Assembly (NCBI RefSeq): GCF_003201955.1
Contig: NZ_QJJM01000007.1
Span: 5,891 to 69,890, forward strand
Length of the DNA: 64,000 bases
Source: Blastomonas natatoria
GTDB taxonomy: Bacteria > Pseudomonadota > Alphaproteobacteria > Sphingomonadales > Sphingomonadaceae
Reading direction: 5' to 3'
Below, piece after piece: positions 38,160 to 48,111 of this stretch (positions within the stretch are counted from its first letter, which is position 1; each line of letters begins with the position of its first letter). The translations under genes were made by a program, and so were the position numbers. The notes under the pieces are model-generated. The model was not told the origin of the DNA and did not search any database. It worked only from the letters and a program-made list of their open reading frames with translations.

Positions 38160-38912
38160 ATGTGGGGGCTGGCCGCCGGTTTCGCGCTGACGGCTCTGCT
38201 CTACGCATCCGTCGGCTTTGGCGGCGGCTCGACCTATAACGCGCTGCTGGTGCTCGCCGGGACCGATTACAAGCTGCTTCCGGCGATCGCTCTCGTGTGC
38301 AACCTGATCGTGGTCACCGGCGGGTCCATCCGCTTTGCGCGGGCGGGGCAGGTGCCGTGGAAGCCGCTTTGGCCGATCCTGCTGCTGTCTGCGCCCTGTG
38401 CCTGGGCGGGCGGGCGGCTGCCGGTGGACAAGCCGCTGTTCGTTGCGCTGCTCGGTTCGGCGCTGCTGATTGCGGGGCTGCTGATGCTGGTCCAGCGCGA
38501 GCCGGGGAAGGACGGGGCGCCGCGATCTCAGTTGAACTGGGTCAGCGTGCCGATCGGCATGGGTGTCGGCTTTTTCAGCGGTATTGTCGGCATTGGTGGC
38601 GGGATATTCCTCGCGCCTGTGCTGCACCTGCTGCGCTGGGCGAGCGCCCGCCAGATCGCGGCCAGCGCCAGCGTGTTCATCCTGGTCAACTCGCTCGCGG
38701 GGCTGGCCGGGCAAGCAATGAAAGCGGATGCGGCCGCGACGCCAACCGCGATCTCGGCCTATTGGCCTTTGTTCTTGGCTGTGCTTGTCGGCGGTCAGAT
38801 TGGCAGCCATGCCGGGGTTCGGATCCTGCCCCAGAAGGCCATCCGTATCGCCACCGCCGCGCTCATCCTCTATGTGGCAGCGCAGTTGCTGTGGCAGCGT
38901 TTCGGCGGCTGA
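38160..38912 (+). CDS. TSUP (TauE/SafE) family membrane transporter
   Basis: Encodes 250 residues with about eight membrane segments. The paired glycine-rich repeats of the family appear as ASVGFGGGSTYNALLVLAG and SGIVGIGGGIFLAPVLHLLR. TSUP proteins move sulfur-containing anions such as sulfite or sulfoacetate across the inner membrane. The gene follows secA by six bases, probably by chance rather than function. Confidence 0.88.
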   Translation: MWGLAAGFALTALLYASVGFGGGSTYNALLVLAGTDYKLLPAIALVCNLIVVTGGSIRFARAGQVPWKPLWPILLLSAPCAWAGGRLPVDKPLFVALLGSALLIAGLLMLVQREPGKDGAPRSQLNWVSVPIGMGVGFFSGIVGIGGGIFLAPVLHLLRWASARQIAASASVFILVNSLAGLAGQAMKADAAATPTAISAYWPLFLAVLVGGQIGSHAGVRILPQKAIRIATAALILYVAAQLLWQRFGG

Positions 38913-39117
38913 TTGCATCATTTCTGCCAGATCAACAAAGACGAGCGATAACGGCAGAAACGCGGTATAGGCATGCCATGCCATGCCGGGTGTCGCCCCG
39001 CCAAGCGAAGCTGCGCGTCGGCAGGCTCGGCGCAACCAATAGTGGTCCTATCCGTTGCCACCGTTACGGATCGGCTCAGCCTGCCCCAAGGATCTATGTA
39101 TCGAAACACGCCTCATC

Positions 39118-39258
39118 ATGGCCTATGGCCTGATCGCCCTGATCGTCCTGTGCACGACCGCTGCAATCTTCCTCGCACGGTACAGATCGCACAAACAGGT
39201 CTATCGTCGGCAACGCCGCATCAGCAGGGACCGCGACAGGAAAAGGGACGAGGGTTGA
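39118..39258 (+). CDS. Possible small single-helix membrane protein
   Basis: Encodes 46 residues: one hydrophobic helix (AYGLIALIVLCTTAAIFLA) followed by a strongly basic tail rich in arginine. This layout is common in small membrane proteins, but there is no clear ribosome binding site and no family match. It lies alone between the TSUP gene and tRNA-Asn. Confidence 0.35.
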   Translation: MAYGLIALIVLCTTAAIFLARYRSHKQVYRRQRRISRDRDRKRDEG

Positions 39259-39334
39259 TTGCTCGCAGCCGGAGCACCTATCCGAACTTCAGGCTGGCGC
39301 ATGCGCGCCATGACCGGCCCGCTTCAAAAAAGGC

Positions 39335-39409
39335 TGGCTCCCCGAGTAGGATTCGAACCTACGGCCAAGTGATTAACAGTCACCTACTCTACCGCTGAGC
39401 TATCGGGGA
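39335..39409 (-). tRNA. tRNA-Asn (GUU)
   Basis: A 75-nt cloverleaf with acceptor stem TCCCCGA/TCGGGGA, D-arm TAGCTCAGCGGTAGAG, anticodon loop CTGTTAA (anticodon GUU) and T-arm GTAGGTTCGAATCCTAC. The terminal CCA is encoded (39335-39337). Confidence 0.95.
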
Positions 39410-39503
39410 ACGCTCTTTTGCCTTCCCGAAGCGCCGAAGCTCCCCGGGAGAAGCGCGCCTATAGCACCGGGTTTTTTGGTTTGGCAAGCGTCTGATTTGC
39501 TGT

Positions 39504-40292
39504 TCAGACGATAAATTGTTCCGCCGAAATCCGGTCGTCGAGGCTGTGGCCCGGATCGAACATCAGCGACAGGCGGCGGTTGGGGTCGATCGCGATCTGG
39601 ATATCGCGGATATCGCGCACTTCGCGCTGATCCGCGACCGCGCTGACCGGGCGCTTGCCGGGTTCGAGCACGCGAAAGGTGATCTGGGCCGAATCGGGCA
39701 GCAGCGCCCCTTTCCAGCGACGCGGGCGGAACGGGCTGATCGGGGTCAGCGCCAGCATGCCGCAACCCAGCGGCAGGATCGGCCCGTTGGCGGACAGGTT
39801 ATAGGCGGTCGAGCCCGCGGGAGTCGCCACCAGGACTCCGTCACACACCAGCTCGCTGATTCGCACCGCGTTGTTGACGCTGACTTCAAGCTTTGCGGTC
39901 TGGCGGGTTTCGCGCAGCAGCGAGACCTCGTTGATTGCGGGATAGGTGACGCGCTCGCCTGCCATCGTGGTGGCTGTCATCGACAGCGGCAGCACCTCGA
40001 AGCTCTGCGCCCGCTCGAGCCGATGCACGATGCTGTCGCCGCTGCGCCAAAGGTTCATCAGAAACCCGACGGTGCCGAGATTGAGCCCGTAAACCGGCAC
40101 GATGCGGCCGCGCTCCAGCATCTGGTGCAGCGTCTGCAGCATGAAGCCGTCGCCGCCCATCACGACGACGATATCGGCCTGGTCCAGATCAGCCCAGTCG
40201 TGCGCCGCCTGCACCTCGCGCGCCGCCTTGCGCGCCCGTTCGGTGGGCGAGACGGCCAGCGCGATTTTGCGGTCAAGAACCGATTGGGGCAT
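39504..40292 (-). CDS. nadK: NAD kinase
   Basis: Encodes 262 residues. The NAD kinase signature is VVMGGDGFMLQTLHQM (GGDG loop) around residue 43, NLGTVGFLMN, and the second conserved stretch VCDGVLVATPAGSTAYNLSANG then PILPLGCGML. The enzyme makes NADP from NAD in the cytoplasm. It is divergent from the EAL-domain gene. Confidence 0.95.
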   Translation of the reverse strand: MPQSVLDRKIALAVSPTERARKAAREVQAAHDWADLDQADIVVVMGGDGFMLQTLHQMLERGRIVPVYGLNLGTVGFLMNLWRSGDSIVHRLERAQSFEVLPLSMTATTMAGERVTYPAINEVSLLRETRQTAKLEVSVNNAVRISELVCDGVLVATPAGSTAYNLSANGPILPLGCGMLALTPISPFRPRRWKGALLPDSAQITFRVLEPGKRPVSAVADQREVRDIRDIQIAIDPNRRLSLMFDPGHSLDDRISAEQFIV

Positions 40293-40378
40293 GTTCCACG
40301 CCTTGTTATGGGGTGACAGGGTCTTAACGGATCGGTGCTAATGCGCCAATCATTCTTGGGCGGTAAGCGCATCATGCC

Positions 40379-42040
40379 ATGGCAGCGCGCAGCTATACCC
40401 GGCAGTCACGTGATTGGGGGCGGTTTCTGGACAGCGGCAAACTTGGCTACAGCCCGACATGGCGACTGACGGATGACAGCATCGCCGATCCGGCGCTGGT
40501 GCCCATGCTGGCCGACGCCGGTTTTACGGAGTGCCGGGACGGGGCCGTCGATCTGCTGGTCGCCGACTTGCGCGGCGCGGCCGAGGCGTCGGAACCGGCG
40601 TTGCCGCAGGGCCACCAGGGGCTGGCCTTGCTGATCTGCGACCTTGCCTGGGCCGAAGCCAATCCGTGCCTGCTCCCCGGGTGGAGCCACGCGCTCGTCG
40701 CCCCTTTCGCGCCTGCCGCAGTTCGATTGCAGCTGCGCATGCTTTATTCGCAATTGCAGGACCAGCAGTTGCACCTGCCAGAGATACACCAGCGCATTGC
40801 GAGTTTCGCGGTGGCAGGGGAAGGGGCCATGCACGCCATGCTGATCGGCTTGCGCCGCATGCCTGCGGTCAACGCCACATACGGCACCGCCATTGGCGAC
40901 GCGGCTCTTGAAGCGATGGAGAAACGCCTGGAGCGCCAGGCGACAAGACTGGCAGGCGGTTCCGCGCTGACCTTGCGGCTTGCTGGTGGTGATTTCCTTG
41001 TTGCCTATAGCATGCCGGAAGAGCGCCTCGGCTGGCAGGTCATGGCCGAACGCATGCTGCGGACGGTGTCAGACCCCCTCGAGGTGGCAGGGCACCGCCT
41101 GCGCCTCACTGCGCGTGCAGCGCTGGCGCTGGCGCGCGAGGGCGAAACCCCGGTATCCTTGCTCGATCGTCTGTCAGCGGCGCTGGCCAACGCACGCGAA
41201 AGCGCCGCCGATCCTGTTCGCTGGGCCGACCGGCAGTCGGACCGCACCCCGCAAAGCGGTTACAGGCTGGAACAGGACATTGTCCAGGCAATCGAGCGCG
41301 ACGAGATTTCAGTGCTTTTTCAGCCGCAATTTGCCGTGGAGACGGGCAGGCTCGTCGGGGCAGAGGCGCTGGCGCGGTGGCGCCATCCGCACCATGGCGA
41401 AATCGGCGCCGGCACCCTGTTCGCGCTCGCTGACAAGGCGGACTTTACTCGGGTCCTGTCACGGCACATCCGGTTGAAGGCGATGCAGCAGGCCGCGCAA
41501 TGGACCGGACCGCTGGCGCCGCTGAGGCTGTCGCTCAATGTCACCGCCGAGGATCTTGGCGAGAAGGATTTCGCGAAGCGCGAACTGGCAATGCTGAGCG
41601 AGACGGGCTTCAGCCCCTGGCGACTGACCCTGGAAATGACCGAACAGGCTCTGGTGCCGGATCTGAAGCGGGCGTCGGCACGCTTCGGAACACTGCGTGA
41701 GGCCGGGGCACGGATTGCAGTCGACGATTTCGGGACCGGCTATTCCAGCTTGCTGTACCTGAAGCACCTTCCGCTCGACTATCTCAAGCTCGACCATGCG
41801 ATGACACGCGATATCGGCGGCGCCGAGGCGGACAGGATCATCGTGCGCTCGATCATCGCGATGGCCAAGGCGCTTAACCTCAAGGTGATTGCCGAGGGCG
41901 TGGAGAGTGACGCGCAGCTTGCCGCGCTGCGAGACGAGGGGTGCGACTATTTCCAGGGCTTCCTGCGCGGCAAGGCGATGGAGGCGGAGCTGTTCGCGGA
42001 GTTTGCGATCTCAGCTCTCTCCCCTTCAGGGGAGAGATAG
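40379..42040 (+). CDS. EAL-domain c-di-GMP phosphodiesterase with degenerate GGDEF domain
   Basis: Encodes 553 residues. The first 150 are not recognised. Residues about 150-280 align with a GGDEF domain whose active site is changed (LRLAGGDFLVAYSMP, one residue short of GGDEF), so no cyclase activity is expected. The EAL domain follows with intact motifs: VLFQPQF, AEALARWRHPHHGE, LNVTAEDL, EMTEQAL, VDDFGTGYSSLLYLKHLP, LKLDHAMTRDI and IAEGVESD. It should degrade c-di-GMP to pGpG. No membrane segment is seen. Its last residues (ALSPSGER) are encoded by the start of the intergenic repeat that continues past the stop. Confidence 0.9.
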   Translation: MAARSYTRQSRDWGRFLDSGKLGYSPTWRLTDDSIADPALVPMLADAGFTECRDGAVDLLVADLRGAAEASEPALPQGHQGLALLICDLAWAEANPCLLPGWSHALVAPFAPAAVRLQLRMLYSQLQDQQLHLPEIHQRIASFAVAGEGAMHAMLIGLRRMPAVNATYGTAIGDAALEAMEKRLERQATRLAGGSALTLRLAGGDFLVAYSMPEERLGWQVMAERMLRTVSDPLEVAGHRLRLTARAALALAREGETPVSLLDRLSAALANARESAADPVRWADRQSDRTPQSGYRLEQDIVQAIERDEISVLFQPQFAVETGRLVGAEALARWRHPHHGEIGAGTLFALADKADFTRVLSRHIRLKAMQQAAQWTGPLAPLRLSLNVTAEDLGEKDFAKRELAMLSETGFSPWRLTLEMTEQALVPDLKRASARFGTLREAGARIAVDDFGTGYSSLLYLKHLPLDYLKLDHAMTRDIGGAEADRIIVRSIIAMAKALNLKVIAEGVESDAQLAALRDEGCDYFQGFLRGKAMEAELFAEFAISALSPSGER

Positions 42041-42150
42041 CGAGACTTGGCGGCTTGCCGCCTAGTCGCAGCAGAGAGGGGCGGGTGGCGCCAGCGTTGG
42101 CACATTGCCCCTCTCCCAACCCTCTCCTCTAAAGGAGAGAGGGCGTACAG
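42016..42150. repeat. Intergenic CCCCTCTCCC-type repeat, copy 2
   Basis: It begins inside the end of the EAL gene with CTCTCCCCTTCAGGGGAGAG, a hairpin, passes the stop codon, and includes GGCGGCTTGCCGCC and then CCCCTCTCCCAACCCTCTCC followed by AAAGGAGAGAGGG, a second hairpin. The second half matches the element at 26565-26660. It separates two convergent genes (EAL and mfd), so it may also stop transcription. Confidence 0.7.
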
Positions 42151-42154
42151 CGCC

Positions 42155-45100
42155 TTACCCCGCCTTCGCGCTCTTCTTCACGATCCCCGCCAGGCCCTTG
42201 GAAAGCTGGATCAATCCGTTGATCCGTGACGCAGGATCGCTCCACACGCGCTGGATCAGCAGCTTCTGGTCGGGGCGCAGCTTGGCGGTGCCCTTCAGCC
42301 GCTCGACATAGGCGAGCAGGCCGGGAACGTCGGGGAAGCTGTCGTTGTGGAAGCTGACCAACGCCCCGCGCGCACCGACATCGATCTTGGCGACGCAGGC
42401 GATGATGCAGTTGAGCTTGATCTCGATCAGCTTGATGAGGTTGCTCGTCGCATCGGGCAGCGGGCCGAACCTGTCGATCATTTCCGCTGCAAATGCCTCG
42501 ATCTCGGCCCGGTTGGTAAGGTCGTTCATCCGGCGATAGAGCGCCATGCGTACCGCCAGATCGGGCACATAATCCTCTGGGATGAGGATCGGCGCATCGA
42601 CGGTGATCTGCGGCGAGAATTTCTGGCGCGGCAGGTCGAGCGACAGGCCGCCTGCCTTGGCCTCCATAATCGCTTCCTCGAGCATCGACTGGTACAGCTC
42701 GAACCCGACCTCGCGGATATGGCCCGACTGTTCGTCGCCGACGAGATTGCCCGCGCCGCGAATGTCGAGATCGTGGCTGGCAAGCTGGAAGCCCGCACCA
42801 AGCGTATCGAGATCGCCCAGCACCTTGAGCCGCTTGTCCGCCGTCTCGGTCAGCACGCGGTTTTCGGGTGTGGTGAGATAGGCATAGGCGCGGGTCTTGG
42901 ACCTGCCGACGCGCCCGCGCAGCTGGTAGAGCTGGGCAAGGCCGAACGTGTCGGCGCGGTGGATGATCAGCGTGTTGGCGCTGGGGATGTCGATGCCCGA
43001 TTCGACGATGGTCGTGGAAAGCAGCACGTCGTACTTTCGGTCATAGAACGCGCTCATCCGCTCCTCGACATCGGAAGGAGCCATCTGGCCATGCGCCATG
43101 ATGTGGCGGATCTCGGGCACCTCGTCGCGGATGAATTCGCTGAGCTTGTCGAGGTCCGCGATGCGCGGCGCGACGAAATAGGACTGGCCGCCGCGATAAT
43201 GTTCGCGCAGCAGCGCCTCGCGCAGCACCACCGGGTCCCAGGGCATCACATAGGTGCGTACCGCGAGCCGGTCGACCGGCGGCGTCTGGATCACTGAAAG
43301 TTCGCGCAGGCCGCTCATCGCCATTTGCAGCGTGCGTGGGATCGGCGTCGCGGTCAGCGTGAGCACATGGACATCGGCCTTGAGCGCCTTCAGCCGCTCC
43401 TTGTGGACCACGCCGAAGCGCTGTTCTTCGTCGATGATGACGAGGCCGAGCCGCTTGAACTCGACCGATTTGGCGAGCAGCGCGTGCGTGCCGATGACGA
43501 TATCGGTCGTGCCATTGGCCAGGCCCTCGCGCGTCGCCTTGGCCTCGCTCGCGGTGACGAGGCGCGACAGGCGGCCGATATTGAGCGGGAAGCCCTGAAA
43601 GCGCTCTACGAAATTGGTGTAGTGCTGGCGCGCGAGCAGCGTGGTCGGCGCGACGATCGCGACTTGCATGCCCGACATTGCGGCGACGAACGCGGCGCGC
43701 ATCGCCACCTCGGTCTTGCCGAAGCCGACATCGCCGCAGACCAGCCGGTCCATCGGCTTGCCCGACGCGAGGTCTTCCAGCACCTCGGCGATCACGCGTT
43801 CCTGATCCTCGGTTTCCTCGTACGGGAAGCGGTCGATAAAGCTCGCATAGACGCCGGGTTCGACCTCGGCGACATCGGCGGTGCGCAGCGCGCGCTCCGC
43901 CGCGGTCTTCATCAGCTCACCGGCAATCGCCTGAATGCGTTCCTTCAGCTTGGCGCGCCGCCGCTGCCAGGCCTCGCCGCCCAACTTGTCGAGCGCCACG
44001 CCCTCGCTCTCGGAGCCATAGCGCGTGAGGACATCGATATTCTCGACTGGAACATAGAGCTTGTCGCCGCCCGCATAGGTCAGCCAGACGCAATCGTGCG
44101 GGCTCTTGCCGACCGGGATCGAGACCAGCCCCTCATAGCGGCCGATGCCGTGATCGATATGCACGACCAGATCGCCCTGCGAGAGCGATTGCAGTTCGGC
44201 GAGAAAGGCATCGGCGGACTTGCGCTTCTTGCGTCGCCGCACCAGCCGGTCGCCCAGCAGATCCTGTTCGGACAGGATTTCATAGCGGTCGGTGGCAAAT
44301 CCGTGATCCTGTGGCAGCACGACCATCGAGGCCATGCCGGTCGCGGCTTGACCGAGGGCTTCCTGCCAGCTGTCCGCCAGCGCCATGCGCGCCAGGCCAT
44401 GGTCCTTGAGCAGGCCGAGCAACCGGCTGCGCGAGCCTTCCGAATAGCTCGCGATGATCGCGCCCTTGTCGGCCTTGCGAAGCGTATCGATATGCGCGGC
44501 GGCGGCGGCATAGACATTGTCGCCGCGCGCGCGCTCGGCGCCGAAATCGCGTGCGGTGCGATAGCCCAGGCCGAGCACGCGGCTCGATTCGGGCTCGTCA
44601 TGGCCGCTGACGAGGTGGATCGGGGTTTCATCCGCCGCCGCACGCCATTCCTTGGGCACCAGATAGAGCGCCGAGGGCTTGAGCGGGCGATAGCTGCCGG
44701 CCTTGTCCTCGTTTCCGCGCTGGCGATTGGCGTGATAATCGGTGATGCTTTCGAAACGCTGGTCGGCGGCGGCATCCGCGCCCGCATCACGCAGCACGAT
44801 GTCGGCATCGTCGAGATGCTCGAACAGCGGCACCAGCCGCTCCTCGATCATCGGCAGCCAGTGTTCCATGCCCGCGAGCCTGCGCCCGTCGCTGATCGCC
44901 TGATAGAGCGGATCGGTGGTGGCATTGGCGCCGAATGCCTCGCGATAGGCGCCGCGGAAGCGCTTGATACTGTCAGCATCGAGCAGCACTTCGGATGCGG
45001 GCAGCAAGATGTGCCGCTCGACCCGCTCGGTCGATCGCTGCGTGCCCGGATCGAAGGCGCGCATCGTGTCGAGCTCGTCGCCAAAAAAATCGAGCCGAAG

Positions 45101-45652
45101 CCCTGAGTCCATGCCCGCGGGAAAGATGTCGATCAGGTTGCCGCGCACCGCAAATTCGCCCGAATCGGCGACGGTATCGGTGCGGGCATAGCCCTGGCGC
45201 ACCAGCTTCTCGATCAGCGCCTCGCGCGCGATCGTCATGCCGGGTTTCAGCTCCGCGCCGACCTGGCGGATGCGGAACGGGGTCAGCGTGCGCTGGGTGA
45301 CGGCATTGGCCGTGGTGACCAGCAGCTGCGGGCCGCCGGCAGGCTGCTGCAGCGTCCACAATGCCTTGAGCCGCCGCGCAGTGATGCCAAGCGAGGGCGA
45401 GGCGCGGTCATAGGGCAGGCAATCCCAGGCGGGGAACTCGATCGCCTCAAGGTCGGGCGCATAGAAGGGCGCGGTCTCGGCCACCGCGTGCATCAGCGCA
45501 TCGTCGGGCGCGATGAAGACCACGCGCCCGCCCTGCTTGCGCGCCGCTGCCGCGCGGGCAAGGTCGGCCAGTAGCAAGGGTAGCGCTCCGGGCGCGACGC
45601 TGGCGAGCGTCAGCGGCGCTGTCGCTTGAAGGATGCGGCTGATGCTGTCCAC
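42155..45652 (-). CDS. mfd: Transcription-repair coupling factor Mfd
   Basis: Encodes 1165 residues from the GTG at 45652 (VDSISRILQ); a TTG at 45679 in frame is an alternative. Domains in order are the UvrB-like N-terminus (LEAIEFPAWDCLPYDRASPS), the RNA polymerase interaction domain (DLVVHIDHGIGRYEGL), the translocase with GDVGFGKTEVAMRAAF and DEEQRFGVVHKE, the second RecA-like part (ATTIVESGIDIPSANT; QLRGRVGRSKTRAYAY) and the C-terminal autoinhibitory domain. Mfd removes stalled polymerase and recruits UvrA. It lies 27 bases downstream of sdhE. Confidence 0.97.
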   Translation of the reverse strand: MDSISRILQATAPLTLASVAPGALPLLLADLARAAAARKQGGRVVFIAPDDALMHAVAETAPFYAPDLEAIEFPAWDCLPYDRASPSLGITARRLKALWTLQQPAGGPQLLVTTANAVTQRTLTPFRIRQVGAELKPGMTIAREALIEKLVRQGYARTDTVADSGEFAVRGNLIDIFPAGMDSGLRLDFFGDELDTMRAFDPGTQRSTERVERHILLPASEVLLDADSIKRFRGAYREAFGANATTDPLYQAISDGRRLAGMEHWLPMIEERLVPLFEHLDDADIVLRDAGADAAADQRFESITDYHANRQRGNEDKAGSYRPLKPSALYLVPKEWRAAADETPIHLVSGHDEPESSRVLGLGYRTARDFGAERARGDNVYAAAAAHIDTLRKADKGAIIASYSEGSRSRLLGLLKDHGLARMALADSWQEALGQAATGMASMVVLPQDHGFATDRYEILSEQDLLGDRLVRRRKKRKSADAFLAELQSLSQGDLVVHIDHGIGRYEGLVSIPVGKSPHDCVWLTYAGGDKLYVPVENIDVLTRYGSESEGVALDKLGGEAWQRRRAKLKERIQAIAGELMKTAAERALRTADVAEVEPGVYASFIDRFPYEETEDQERVIAEVLEDLASGKPMDRLVCGDVGFGKTEVAMRAAFVAAMSGMQVAIVAPTTLLARQHYTNFVERFQGFPLNIGRLSRLVTASEAKATREGLANGTTDIVIGTHALLAKSVEFKRLGLVIIDEEQRFGVVHKERLKALKADVHVLTLTATPIPRTLQMAMSGLRELSVIQTPPVDRLAVRTYVMPWDPVVLREALLREHYRGGQSYFVAPRIADLDKLSEFIRDEVPEIRHIMAHGQMAPSDVEERMSAFYDRKYDVLLSTTIVESGIDIPSANTLIIHRADTFGLAQLYQLRGRVGRSKTRAYAYLTTPENRVLTETADKRLKVLGDLDTLGAGFQLASHDLDIRGAGNLVGDEQSGHIREVGFELYQSMLEEAIMEAKAGGLSLDLPRQKFSPQITVDAPILIPEDYVPDLAVRMALYRRMNDLTNRAEIEAFAAEMIDRFGPLPDATSNLIKLIEIKLNCIIACVAKIDVGARGALVSFHNDSFPDVPGLLAYVERLKGTAKLRPDQKLLIQRVWSDPASRINGLIQLSKGLAGIVKKSAKAG

Positions 45653-45679
45653 GGGGTCTAGCCTTGTGCGCCGGTGCAA

Positions 45680-45946
45680 TCAGCGCGGAATGTTGATGAA
45701 GTCGAGCTTCTGGAAGGCCTGCATCTGCGGCCCTTCGAATTGCTCCGGCACCGGCTGCTTGCCGATGGCCCAGGCCATGATGTCGACGTCCTGCTCCTCG
45801 ATCAGCGTCTCGAACCAGTCGAGCTCTTCGTCCGACCAGGTCTTGCCATAGCGGTCGAAAAAGCCGCCGATCATGTAATCCGCCTCGCGCGTGCCCCGGT
45901 GCCAGGCGCGGAAGGCCAGGCGGCGCAATCGGGTTTCGCGGTCCAT
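45680..45946 (-). CDS. sdhE: Succinate dehydrogenase assembly factor SdhE
   Basis: Encodes 88 residues with the family signature RLRRLAFRAWHRGTREADYM (RGxxE flavinylation motif) and the helix LDWFETLIEEQDVDIMAWA. SdhE helps attach FAD to SdhA. It is upstream of mfd on the same strand and divergent from recG, a conserved sphingomonad-like arrangement. Confidence 0.92.
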   Translation of the reverse strand: MDRETRLRRLAFRAWHRGTREADYMIGGFFDRYGKTWSDEELDWFETLIEEQDVDIMAWAIGKQPVPEQFEGPQMQAFQKLDFINIPR

Positions 45947-46049
45947 GCCAGAAGTTCCTTTGCTTGCGGGGTGGGCCGGGCCTGCCTAAGACGGGGGACA
46001 GAAACCTGACCAGCAGAGCATTCAACTGCCTGCGCTTTTTGCGATAGCC

Positions 46050-48107
46050 ATGCGCCCCGATATACTCAACCCCGCATTCGCCGAGATCGAGAGCCTGAAG
46101 GGCGTCGGCGTCAGCTTGCAAAAGCCGTTCGCACGGCTGGGCATCGCTCGGGTCAAGGACATGGCCTATCACTTGCCCACCGGGTTCATCCGCAGACGTC
46201 ATGTGGACAATGCCGATCAGGCCGGCACGGGCGAACAGATCATCATCGCGCTCACCGCCACCGGCTATCGCTCCAGCCCTGGACGCGGGCCGACCCGGGT
46301 GATCGCCGAGGATTCGATCGGCAATCACATCGCACTCGTCTATTTCGGCGGCAATCCGGGCTGGGCGAAGAAGCTCTGGCCGCTGGGCGAGACCAGGCTT
46401 GCGGCGGGCAAGCTGGAAATCTGGGGTGAAGCCTGGCAGATTGTCCATCCTGACCATGTCGTCGCTCCGCAGGACGCCGGGCAGATCGGCGAAGCGGAGC
46501 CGGTCTATCCGCTCGCCGAGGGGCTCGGGCAGAAGCGCGTCGCGTCATTGGCGGCCCAGGCGCTGGCGCAACTGCCGCCGCTGCCCGAATGGATCGAGCC
46601 GACGCTGAAGGCGCGCGAGGGCTGGCCCGACTGGCACGAGGCGCTCGCCGCAGCGCATCAGGGCATGGACGAAAAACCGCGCGAGCGGCTGGCCTATGAC
46701 GAGATTTTCGCCAACCAGCTCGCCTTCGCGCTGATCCGCCAGTCGAACCGCAAACGCAAGGGCGTTGCGCTGCAAGGCGACGGGCATCTGCGCGACAAGC
46801 TCAAGCTGCCCTTCGCAATGACCGGGGCGCAGCAGCGGACGATCGCGGAGATCAACGGCGACATGGCGCAGCCGGTACCGATGCTGCGGCTTCTTCAAGG
46901 GGATGTCGGGGCAGGGAAAACGCTGGTCGCCGTTATGGCGATGCTGAACGCAGTGGAATGCGGCGGGCAGGCGGCGCTGCTCGCACCCACCGAAATCCTG
47001 GCGCGCCAGCATTTCGACACGATCTCGCGCATGCTTTCGGGGCTTCCCGTCAGCATCGCGGTGCTCACCGGGCGCGACAAGGGCCGCGCGCGCGAGGCGA
47101 CGCTGATGGGGCTGGCCGACGGATCGATCGAGATCGCCATCGGCACGCACGCGCTTTTCCAGGACGCCGTGCGCTACCGCAATCTCGCGCTTGCCGTGAT
47201 CGACGAGCAGCACAAGTTCGGCGTGTCGCAGCGGCTGATGCTGCAGGAAAAGGGCAGGGCGACGCCGCATCTGCTGGCTATGACGGCAACGCCCATCCCG
47301 CGCACGCTGACGCTCAGCCATTATGGCGAGATGGACGTGTCGCGGCTCGACGAGCTGCCGCCGGGGCGTCAGCCCATCGAGACGCGGGTGATCGCCGATG
47401 ACCGTCTGCATGAGATTGTCGATGGCCTCGCCCGGCATATCGAGCGCGGTGGCCAGGCCTATTGGGTATGCCCGCTGGTGATGGACAGCGAGACCAGCGA
47501 TCTTGCGGCGGCGGAAACCCGTGCAGCGCAGCTTTCCGAGCGCTTTCCGGGGAAGGTCTCTCTTGTCCACGGCCAGATGCCGGTCGAGCGCAAGGACGCG
47601 ATGATGGCCGATTTCGCCAGCGGCAAGACCGCTTTGCTCGTCGCGACCACGGTGATCGAGGTCGGAGTTGACGTCCCCAATGCGACACTGATGATCATCG
47701 AGGCGGCCGAGCGTTTCGGCCTGGCGCAATTGCACCAGCTGCGCGGGCGCGTGGGGCGGGGCGACCAGAAATCGGTCTGCGTGCTGCTGCGCGGAAGCGC
47801 GCTCAGCGAGACGGCGCGCGCGCGGCTTGCCCTGATGCGGTCAAGCCAGGACGGCTTTCATATCGCGGAAGAGGATCTGCGGTTGCGCGGTGGCGGTGAA
47901 CTGCTCGGCACAAGGCAGTCGGGCGAGAGCGCCTTTCGCATCGCGACGCCCGAACAGGTGCAACGCCTTATTGCCACTGCTACGGACGATGCCCGTCTGC
48001 TGATGGACCGCGACGGGGGGCTGGAAAGCGAACGCGGGCAGGCGGCGCGCACCGCCCTCTATCTGCTCGAGCGCGACTACGGCGCGAAGCTTCTCAGGGG
48101 TGGCTGA
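46050..48107 (+). CDS. recG: ATP-dependent DNA helicase RecG
   Basis: Encodes 685 residues. The wedge domain comes first (SLQKPFARLGIARVKDMAYHLPTG), then the helicase core with GDVGAGKTLVAVMAML (Walker A), the DEQH box in VIDEQHKFGVSQR, TATPIPRTLTLSHYGEMDVS, and the C-terminal part HQLRGRVGRGDQKSVCVLL. RecG remodels stalled replication forks. The stop is five bases from the convergent PilZ gene. Confidence 0.97.
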   Translation: MRPDILNPAFAEIESLKGVGVSLQKPFARLGIARVKDMAYHLPTGFIRRRHVDNADQAGTGEQIIIALTATGYRSSPGRGPTRVIAEDSIGNHIALVYFGGNPGWAKKLWPLGETRLAAGKLEIWGEAWQIVHPDHVVAPQDAGQIGEAEPVYPLAEGLGQKRVASLAAQALAQLPPLPEWIEPTLKAREGWPDWHEALAAAHQGMDEKPRERLAYDEIFANQLAFALIRQSNRKRKGVALQGDGHLRDKLKLPFAMTGAQQRTIAEINGDMAQPVPMLRLLQGDVGAGKTLVAVMAMLNAVECGGQAALLAPTEILARQHFDTISRMLSGLPVSIAVLTGRDKGRAREATLMGLADGSIEIAIGTHALFQDAVRYRNLALAVIDEQHKFGVSQRLMLQEKGRATPHLLAMTATPIPRTLTLSHYGEMDVSRLDELPPGRQPIETRVIADDRLHEIVDGLARHIERGGQAYWVCPLVMDSETSDLAAAETRAAQLSERFPGKVSLVHGQMPVERKDAMMADFASGKTALLVATTVIEVGVDVPNATLMIIEAAERFGLAQLHQLRGRVGRGDQKSVCVLLRGSALSETARARLALMRSSQDGFHIAEEDLRLRGGGELLGTRQSGESAFRIATPEQVQRLIATATDDARLLMDRDGGLESERGQAARTALYLLERDYGAKLLRGG

Positions 48108-48111
48108 GGCT

